Source: Candidatus Gastranaerophilales bacterium (GTDB taxonomy: Bacteria; Cyanobacteriota; Vampirovibrionia; Gastranaerophilales; Gastranaerophilaceae). From it: a stretch of 11,580 bases of DNA. How positions within the stretch are numbered: the first letter of the stretch is position 1; every line of letters begins with the position of its first letter. Below the pieces are notes generated by a model. The model had not been told where the DNA came from and ran no database searches. It saw only the letters and a list, made by a program, of their open reading frames with translations. Both the position numbers and the translations under genes were made by a program. The DNA lies in contig CALVAU010000023.1 in assembly GCA_944325615.1 (NCBI GenBank), positions 1-11,580 on the forward strand, read 5' to 3'. Positions 6,987 to 11,580 of the stretch are shown in pieces.

Positions 6987-7697
6987 ATGGAAAGAAAATT
7001 AGTAAAAATTCAAAATATTAATGTAGATACATTTACTTTTGATGAAGCTTTAGAATATGCTACAAAAGGGCAAGTTGTAACACTTAACCCCGAAATGATT
7101 GAGAACGCATCAAAAAACCCTGACTTTAGGACAATTTTAAACAATGCAGAATTAGTTATTCCCGATGGCATAGGGGTTCAATTGGGTCTAAAAATCCTTG
7201 GACACAGCGTCAGAAGAATTGCAGGTATTGAGTTTTCAAGAAAAATTATTGAAAAATTTTCAAATGAAGGGAAATCAATAGCTCTTATCGGAGCCAAACC
7301 TGAAGTAATTGAAGCGGCAGTTAATAATCTAAAAAAAGAAATACCTAATATTAATATTGCATATTATCATGACGGATATTTCAAAGATAACAATGAGATA
7401 TTAAAAGAATTGGAAAATGCACATCCGTCATTAGTCCTCGCTGCACTAGGATCTCCTAAACAGGAAGAATTTAATTTTAACGGTAAAAAACTACTGCCGG
7501 ATTGTCTTTTTATAGGTGTAGGCGGAAGTTTTGATGTATGGGCTGGTGCTGTTGAAAGAGCCCCTGAAATTTATCAAAAATTATGCATAGAATGGTTATA
7601 TAGAACAATTAAAGAACCTAAAAGATTTAAAAGAATCTTTCCGACTCTGCCAATGTTCGTTCTAAAAGTGTTAAAAGAAAAAATAACAGGAGTGTAA
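6987..7697 (+). CDS. WecG/TagA/CpsF family glycosyltransferase (GT26)
   Basis: At 236 residues this is the normal size for the family, with all its landmarks in order: TLNPEM (N34), VIPDGIGV (D60), SIALIGAKPEV (97-107), AALGSPKQE (152-160), FIGVGGSFDVWAGAVERAP (175-193), EWLYR (202-206) and EPKRFKR (210-216). In the characterised TagA enzymes the Asp of the PDG motif is catalytic and the NPE Asn helps bind substrate; both are kept. Family enzymes transfer a UDP-activated N-acetylhexosamine, often N-acetylmannosamine(uronic acid), to an undecaprenyl-diphosphate-linked sugar at the inner face of the membrane. Products are wall teichoic acid, enterobacterial common antigen or capsule, so a surface-glycan role is inferred, and the exact donor cannot be read from sequence. 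The Arg-rich C-terminal part that contacts the membrane is complete. It is the first gene of an operon; the next start is 1 base after its stop. Confidence 0.92.
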   Translation: MERKLVKIQNINVDTFTFDEALEYATKGQVVTLNPEMIENASKNPDFRTILNNAELVIPDGIGVQLGLKILGHSVRRIAGIEFSRKIIEKFSNEGKSIALIGAKPEVIEAAVNNLKKEIPNINIAYYHDGYFKDNNEILKELENAHPSLVLAALGSPKQEEFNFNGKKLLPDCLFIGVGGSFDVWAGAVERAPEIYQKLCIEWLYRTIKEPKRFKRIFPTLPMFVLKVLKEKITGV

Positions 7698-7698
7698 A

Positions 7699-8523
7699 AT
7701 GCTTAGTGAAATTGAAGTAGAAGAGCTTAAAAAATTAGCAAAAGAAAACAGACAAAATATAATAAAAATGGTGCATAATGCATCCTCAGGACATATTGGC
7801 GGTTCGTTATCTTCTGCCGATATATTAACCGTGCTTTTCCACAAATGTATGAAAAATGCTCCAAAATGGCATGAAGATGAAAACTTTGAGAAAAGAGATC
7901 GATTTATTCTTTCAAAAGGTCATGTTTCTCCTGCTTATTATTCAGTGCTTTCTCAAGTGGGTTATTTTGATAAAGAAGAACTGCTTACTTTTAGAAAATT
8001 CGGAAGCCGCCTTCAAGGACACCCGATGCCAGAATGTCCGGGAGTTGAGGTGGCAACAGGATCTTTAGGACAAGGATTATCAATAGCATGCGGAGTTGCA
8101 ATCTCTCTAAAACTTGATAAAAATCCCGCAAACGTTTTTGTACTTCTCGGAGACGGAGAATTGCAGGAAGGAAATGTTTGGGAAGGTTTTATGAACGGAG
8201 CTCAGCATAATTTGGATAATCTTATTGCAATAATTGACAGAAATAATCTACAAATTGACGGGTGCACAGAAAAAATAAAAGCTCTCAACCCTCTTGATAA
8301 AAAGCTTAAAGCTTTCAATTGGGATGTAATTGAAATTGACGGACACGATATAAATGCTATTTATGAAGCTATAGAAAACGCAAAACAAAATAGTAAACCG
8401 ACAGCTATAATTGCAAATACAATTAAAGGCAAAGGCGTCAGCTTTATGGAAAATAACGCTGGCTGGCATGGCAAAGCTACAAATGATGAAGAATTCAAAA
8501 AAGCTATGGAAGAACTTGCTTAA
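7699..8523 (+). CDS. Transketolase, N-terminal (thiamine-diphosphate-binding) subunit
   Basis: This 274-residue protein covers only the N-terminal half of a transketolase, as in two-gene (split) transketolases. Visible are GHIGGSLSSADILT (31-44), LSKGHVSPAYY (71-81) with H75, QGHPM (106-110), GSLGQGLS (121-128) and the Mg/thiamine-diphosphate motif GDGELQEG (151-158) with RNN at 181-183. AGWHGK (254-259) contains the conserved substrate-side His. Transketolase moves two-carbon ketol units between sugar phosphates in the pentose phosphate pathway. A C-terminal subunit is needed for the active site, but none is adjacent: the next gene is unrelated. It must be encoded elsewhere, or this subunit has a specialised partner. 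AGGAG (7688-7692), inside the end of the glycosyltransferase gene, is its ribosome site, so the two genes are tightly co-transcribed. The protein is full length for a split subunit, not a truncated gene. Confidence 0.92.
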   Translation: MLSEIEVEELKKLAKENRQNIIKMVHNASSGHIGGSLSSADILTVLFHKCMKNAPKWHEDENFEKRDRFILSKGHVSPAYYSVLSQVGYFDKEELLTFRKFGSRLQGHPMPECPGVEVATGSLGQGLSIACGVAISLKLDKNPANVFVLLGDGELQEGNVWEGFMNGAQHNLDNLIAIIDRNNLQIDGCTEKIKALNPLDKKLKAFNWDVIEIDGHDINAIYEAIENAKQNSKPTAIIANTIKGKGVSFMENNAGWHGKATNDEEFKKAMEELA

Positions 8524-8538
8524 AAACAGGATATAATT

Positions 8539-8976
8539 ATGATTTTTGATGAAATTAAAAATATAGATTTATACAATTTAGATAAAAAAGCTGTTAATTT
8601 TATAAGAAATTTAACTCCTGATATTGAATGCAAAAAACATATTATTGATGAAAATATTTACGCAAATGTTGAAGAATATTCAACAAAAGAGAGCGGATTT
8701 TTTGAAGCTCACAAAAAATACATAGATATCCAATTACTTCTCATGGGCGAAGAGGTTTTAGAATATACACCTCTTGACGGACTCAAAGTTAAAGAAGATT
8801 ATAATACGGAAAAAGATATCGCCTTTTATTTTGACGGGGATAAGCCAATTACCAAACTAAAATTGGAAAAAGGATTTTTTACTGTATTATATCCAACTGA
8901 TGCACACAAACCACAATTGAAGTTCAGCTCACCACAAAAAGTCAAAAAAGTAGTTGTAAAGATTAAAATCAATTAA
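8539..8976 (+). CDS. YhcH/YjgK/YiaL family protein (DUF386, cupin-like)
   Basis: This 145-residue protein matches the family in length and signature: a FFEAHKKYIDIQ block at 54-65, LLMGEEVLEYTP (67-78), a DIAFYFDG segment (93-100) and the closing FFTVLYPTDAHKPQL (113-127). In solved family members the His and Glu residues in these blocks sit in a cupin-like barrel and bind a metal. Relatives occur in sialic-acid and sugar-catabolism clusters and have been proposed to handle sugar anomers or epimers; the true reaction is not certain. Here it follows the transketolase subunit after 15 bases with an AGGA ribosome site (8528-8531), so it is the last gene of the operon. That fits a sugar-metabolism role. 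Its stop directly abuts the stop of the convergent gene, with no visible terminator. Confidence 0.88.
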   Translation: MIFDEIKNIDLYNLDKKAVNFIRNLTPDIECKKHIIDENIYANVEEYSTKESGFFEAHKKYIDIQLLLMGEEVLEYTPLDGLKVKEDYNTEKDIAFYFDGDKPITKLKLEKGFFTVLYPTDAHKPQLKFSSPQKVKKVVVKIKIN

Positions 8977-10026
8977 TTACAGATTTCTTTTTTTGAAATT
9001 TTCAACTTGTTTAGCTTCTTCGTGGTTTATTCCGAGCTGAGGCTCTACAATTTTTCGCATAATTACATTTTCAACAAACATATCAATTGGCTTGATTAAC
9101 AGACCAAGTGCAATAAATCCGCCTAAAGTTTTCTTCATTTTTACTTTAAAGATTTGGGAATCACCATAGCTTTTTATAACATCTTTTATTGCATAGTCTT
9201 TTGCATATTGTTTGAAATTTGGGTCTTTAAGATATTTTTCTTTTAATCCTTTAAATTCTTTAAACAATTTTTCTGATAGCTTTGTAGGACGAGTGTTTTC
9301 ATCAGATGCCAATGCAGCTCTGATTTCAAACATATCATCTATTCTTTTATTTACATAATCATGAATAATCTCTCGTTTGTTAAGACCTTCTTTTCCCATT
9401 TCTTCAGGGTGTCTGCTTCCGAAAATCAAATTGAAAAATCTTTTAAGAACGTTTTTATTTTCATGTTCTCTTGTTTTATTATCAATAAAATTGTCTAATG
9501 AAGTTTTGAATTCTTCTTTAAATCCATCTTTATTATTAGCATATTTATAAAGTTTTCTTCTTGACATGAAATCTTGCAAAAATCTTGAAGCTTCTTCTTG
9601 AGATTGCAAAGATAATTTTGTATCACTTTTTCTAGCCATTACAGAAGCAATTTTCTGACCTGTATGAACAGCTACAATCGGAAAAATAACACTTGCAAAA
9701 GCTTGGAATATAGCTTGAGATAAACCTCTTCTTGCATTCGGATCATATGCCTCTTTATTATTTCTATATTTATCATAAATATCAGCCCCAAAATACATCA
9801 TTGCAGGATACCACAACAATGTGCCCAATTTTGGAGCAATATCCATTACTGCAGCTCCAATATCATTTGTAAAAGCCAAACCTCTTATAGGCCATTTCAT
9901 TAAAGGATCGTTATATGGACGTGTTTTTTTAGCCGTTTTTTCAAAAGCTAAATTAGCATTTGCATCTTTATTTTGCAAATTTTCTTTGAATGATACAGCT
10001 ATGTAATTCGGGGTTAAATTAATCAA
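8977..10026 (-). CDS. Unrecognised membrane-associated protein, TTG start
   Basis: I do not recognise this 349-residue protein. It starts with a short motif (MINLTPNYIAVSFKEN) and a Lys/Asn/Ala-rich stretch, not a classical signal peptide. Hydrophobic segments lie at about 57-80, 103-121 and 300-320, so membrane association is likely. The middle (about 140-300) is strongly charged and helical, with many Lys/Glu/Asp, and may be coiled. The start is TTG: AGGAGA (minus strand, 10040-10035) lies 8 bases upstream, the only upstream ATG is closed at once by TAG, and the next internal Met is at residue 43. The gene is monocistronic, divergent from the membrane protein at 10190. Its stop abuts that of the YhcH-family gene. 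Its N-terminus resembles that of the protein at 11044. Confidence 0.72.
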   Translation of the reverse strand: MINLTPNYIAVSFKENLQNKDANANLAFEKTAKKTRPYNDPLMKWPIRGLAFTNDIGAAVMDIAPKLGTLLWYPAMMYFGADIYDKYRNNKEAYDPNARRGLSQAIFQAFASVIFPIVAVHTGQKIASVMARKSDTKLSLQSQEEASRFLQDFMSRRKLYKYANNKDGFKEEFKTSLDNFIDNKTREHENKNVLKRFFNLIFGSRHPEEMGKEGLNKREIIHDYVNKRIDDMFEIRAALASDENTRPTKLSEKLFKEFKGLKEKYLKDPNFKQYAKDYAIKDVIKSYGDSQIFKVKMKKTLGGFIALGLLIKPIDMFVENVIMRKIVEPQLGINHEEAKQVENFKKRNL

Positions 10027-10034
10027 TTTTAAGT

Positions 10035-10040
10035 TCTCCT
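10035..10040 (-). promoter_or_regulatory. Ribosome-binding site that decides the TTG start at 10026
   Basis: On the minus strand AGGAGA sits 8 bases before the TTG at 10026, near-ideal spacing. No in-frame ATG lies near it, so it supports initiation at the non-ATG codon. Confidence 0.7.
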
Positions 10041-10072
10041 ACATGTTAATTCCATGCTGCAAATGGACTATT

Positions 10073-10078
10073 ATTATA
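10073..10078 (-). promoter_or_regulatory. Possible -10 box for the gene starting at 10026
   Basis: A perfect TATAAT on the minus strand would start transcription near 10066 and give a leader of about 40 bases containing the AGGAGA site. No good -35 is seen, and the surrounding DNA is almost all A/T, so chance is possible. Confidence 0.35.
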
Positions 10079-10134
10079 ATATAAACTACGAACATAAACT
10101 ATTTTGCTAGTAATAAAAGTAAATATTTATTAAG

Positions 10135-10183
10135 TTGCATAAAATAATAATAGTGATATACTAGACAGTAATTAATGGGGAGA
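10135..10183 (+). promoter_or_regulatory. Promoter and ribosome site of the membrane protein gene
   Basis: TTGCAT (10135-10140), 16 bases, then an extended -10 (TG-A-TATACT, 10154-10162) predicts a start near 10169. The short leader contains GGGGAGA (10177-10183), 6 bases before the ATG at 10190. This makes 10190 a better start than the in-frame ATG at 10175, whose own bases overlap the ribosome site. Confidence 0.6.
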
Positions 10184-10189
10184 TATTTT

Positions 10190-10990
10190 ATGATAGCAGT
10201 TATTGACACACTGAAGAAATTTTATGATAAACAAAATACTCAAAAACATATAGTTTTATTCATTTTAATAACTGTTTTTACAACTCTTTCAACTTTATAT
10301 GATATAAAAACGGGTCAGCCTGATACTTGGAAACAAAACCCGTTTGATTGGACATTAAACATACTTATTGCAATATACAGCGTACAATTTTTACACGACT
10401 GCTTTAAAAATCCTGAAAATGCAATTCTTCCATTTTGGAGTAAGCTGGAAATAAAAGCAATTCCTGGGCAAATAATTTTAAGTATAATCTGGACTTTATA
10501 CTTATTTATAATCTGTATATTAGCTTTAGTTTGGTATGTAACAACAAACGATTTGATATTACCGATTATCATGGCTGTTTTAGTAATTGGACTAATTCCT
10601 TATATCAATTACAGCTATATTAGATTTGCTCAAAATTTTTCACTTAAAAATACATTTTCTATAATCTCATTGATAAAAGATTTTAAAAACGAAATCAAGT
10701 CAACTATGTTGGTTTATTTACAATACATTATTGCATTTGCACTTTTATTTGCAGGTTATATTCTTCTATACTTTATAGCAAGTCTTGTTGGCATAGCTGA
10801 AATAATACCTATTGCAGAGAACTATTATTTATTTGATTTTGTAACGAGTGCATTTTTTGAATACTTTCTAAACTTACTGATTTTCTTTATGTTCCCTTAT
10901 GCATTATTTAAAATTTTTATAATTTCACAACAACAACCAGAAGAAAAAAATGAAAACAATGATATAGAAGAAAAAAATGAAAATTCGTAA
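10190..10990 (+). CDS. Multi-pass inner-membrane protein of unknown function
   Basis: This 266-residue protein has about six hydrophobic segments, near residues 20-38, 51-67, 91-115, 120-141, 173-200 and 219-248. A charged N-terminus and a hydrophilic, Glu/Asn/Lys-rich C-terminal tail flank them. The layout, with paired helices separated by a charged loop (SLIKDFKNEIKS, about 155-166), resembles DUF4013-type integral membrane proteins. The match is by general look only, so no family is claimed. There are no obvious catalytic, nucleotide-binding or transport motifs. The tail contains an in-frame duplication (EEKNEN twice, 27 bases apart). The ATG at 10190 is chosen because GGGGAGA lies 6 bases before it. 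The next gene starts 53 bases downstream and has its own promoter-like box. Confidence 0.72.
   Translation: MIAVIDTLKKFYDKQNTQKHIVLFILITVFTTLSTLYDIKTGQPDTWKQNPFDWTLNILIAIYSVQFLHDCFKNPENAILPFWSKLEIKAIPGQIILSIIWTLYLFIICILALVWYVTTNDLILPIIMAVLVIGLIPYINYSYIRFAQNFSLKNTFSIISLIKDFKNEIKSTMLVYLQYIIAFALLFAGYILLYFIASLVGIAEIIPIAENYYLFDFVTSAFFEYFLNLLIFFMFPYALFKIFIISQQQPEEKNENNDIEEKNENS
10939..10983 (+). repeat. In-frame tandem 27-bp-period repeat in the membrane protein's tail
   Basis: An identical 18-base A/G-rich word occurs at 10939-10956 and 10966-10983, an offset of 27 bases or nine codons, encoding EEKNEN twice. It looks like a recent small duplication in a low-complexity tail. Confidence 0.7.
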
Positions 10991-11006
10991 CTTTTTATTA
11001 CAATGA

Positions 11007-11014
11007 TGTATAAT
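11007..11014 (+). promoter_or_regulatory. Possible -10 box for the gene at 11044
   Basis: TG directly followed by a perfect TATAAT (11009-11014) predicts a start near 11021 and a leader of about 23 bases without any Shine-Dalgarno sequence. A second candidate, TAAAAT at 11031-11036, lies 7 bases before the ATG and would make the transcript leaderless. Neither has a clear -35. Confidence 0.4.
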
Positions 11015-11043
11015 ATAAATTATTTTTTAATAAAATAAAAAGT

Positions 11044-11514
11044 ATGAAGATTCAAAACATTTTTACCCCTATAACTTTTGCTCAAAAAAATGCAAAAAAT
11101 ATCGTAAAGTATAAATACTTAAATCCAATAGACTTTAGCGTAGAAACAGTAATTACGATAGATAAAACAACAGGCAAATGTATCCGCAGAGAAAAGTTTT
11201 CTCCGGAAAATCCATACATTGAGCCAAAAGTTGATCCAAATGAACTTTTAGAAGACTGCTTTGTAAAAGAAGAAAACAGTTCAAATAAAGCAAGTAAAAA
11301 CGAAAATAATACACTTCCAGCAGTAATACAAAATGAAACTCGTAAACAAGAGGAAAAAGAGCCCATTCCAAAACCATCCCCAAAACATAAAATTGGGGAT
11401 GAATTTATCGCTACATATCTAAAACCTGATCTTGTCAGCAAAGATATGCAAATAAAATATCGCTGGATTTCTGATGTTGAATTTGAGTTTGTAGAAATTA
11501 AATATTTTGATTAA
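11044..11514 (+). CDS. Unrecognised small protein with N-terminal motif and disordered linker
   Basis: I do not recognise this 156-residue protein. It begins MKIQNIFTPITFAQKN, a short hydrophobic-polar motif comparable with the start of the protein at 10026. A small folded-looking part follows (about 20-60, including VETVITIDKTTGKCIRRE). A long polar linker rich in Asn, Ser, Glu, Lys and Pro runs from about 75 to 115. A C-terminal beta-like segment follows (IGDEFIATYLKPDL, then YRWISDVEFEFVEIKYFD). No signal peptide or membrane helix is present. Codon use and composition match the neighbours. No ribosome site precedes the ATG. The coding call rests on an uninterrupted frame with biased composition; two longer minus-strand open frames cover the same DNA but read as low-complexity shadow products. 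Confidence 0.62.
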   Translation: MKIQNIFTPITFAQKNAKNIVKYKYLNPIDFSVETVITIDKTTGKCIRREKFSPENPYIEPKVDPNELLEDCFVKEENSSNKASKNENNTLPAVIQNETRKQEEKEPIPKPSPKHKIGDEFIATYLKPDLVSKDMQIKYRWISDVEFEFVEIKYFD

Positions 11515-11580
11515 TATTTATTGTAGTGTATCTTTGATATATTATTTCTGTCAATAAATCTGTTTTTATTTTTTCTATAT

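Noticed and set aside
8532..8537. TATAAT just before the YhcH-family gene
   Set aside because: It ends 1 base before the ATG, so a transcript from it would start inside the gene; the AGGA site and short gap point to operon expression.
10051..10067. Small inverted repeat (TCCAT/ATGGA) upstream of the TTG-start gene
   Set aside because: Only 5 bp with a 7-base loop; expected by chance.
11020..11038. AT-only hairpin as terminator between 10990 and 11044
   Set aside because: The stem has no G-C pair and no following T-run; too weak to call.
11082..11441. Minus-strand open frames opposite the 11044 gene
   Set aside because: Their products are Phe/Ser/Leu-rich, as expected for the complement of an A/G-rich gene, with no plausible start signals.
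1..11580. CRISPR arrays, insertion sequences, phage genes, tRNA or rRNA genes, toxin-antitoxin pairs
   Set aside because: No regularly spaced repeats, transposase or integrase motifs, terminal inverted repeats or RNA-gene signatures were found on either strand.

Overview
The window is AT-rich bacterial DNA with densely packed genes and short intergenic gaps. It encodes a Gram-negative type envelope (a TolC-family outer-membrane factor and a large AsmA-like protein), several secreted or membrane proteins of unknown function, and ordinary metabolic genes. My best guess is a gut-type Vampirovibrionia/Melainabacteria genome (Gastranaerophilales-like). This rests on base composition, the mixture of families, and short N-terminal motifs ([VI]-[ST]-F followed by a Lys/Asn-rich stretch) on two unknown proteins that resemble, from memory, protein starts in that group. 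The assignment is inference; no rRNA or marker gene is present.

Layout. (1) 1-159: the 3' end of a small heat-shock protein (Hsp20), followed by a strong bidirectional terminator. (2) 223-4652, minus strand: a 930-residue AsmA-like protein followed by a TolC-family protein that has its own near-consensus promoter. (3) 4706-6338, plus strand: two consecutive exported proteins, one with WG-type repeats and one unrecognised, transcribed divergently from the AsmA-like gene out of a very compact overlapping promoter region. (4) 6335-6787, minus strand: a Cys-rich C_GCAxxG_C_C family protein that is convergent with, and overlaps, the previous gene. (5) 6806-6986: an intergenic region holding the promoter of the next operon and an apparent minus-strand promoter/terminator pair that could make a small RNA of about 60 nt. 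(6) 6987-8976, plus strand: an operon of a GT26 (WecG/TagA/CpsF) glycosyltransferase, the N-terminal half of a split transketolase, and a YhcH/YjgK/YiaL-family sugar-related protein. (7) 8977-10026, minus strand: an unrecognised protein with a TTG start, directly abutting the operon's end. (8) 10190-11514, plus strand: a multi-pass membrane protein and an unrecognised small protein.

Regions 2-3 look like envelope biology (outer-membrane efflux or secretion, lipid-transfer-like AsmA protein, exported repeat protein). Region 6 combines surface-glycan synthesis with pentose-phosphate and sugar chemistry. No mobile element, CRISPR array, tRNA, rRNA or clear defence system was seen. I did not find a convincing new multi-gene system. 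The most distinctive signals are at initiation regions: several first-in-operon genes have a -10 box exactly 6 nt before the start codon (predicted leaderless mRNAs), whereas downstream or leadered genes have clear Shine-Dalgarno sequences. All other findings are modest.
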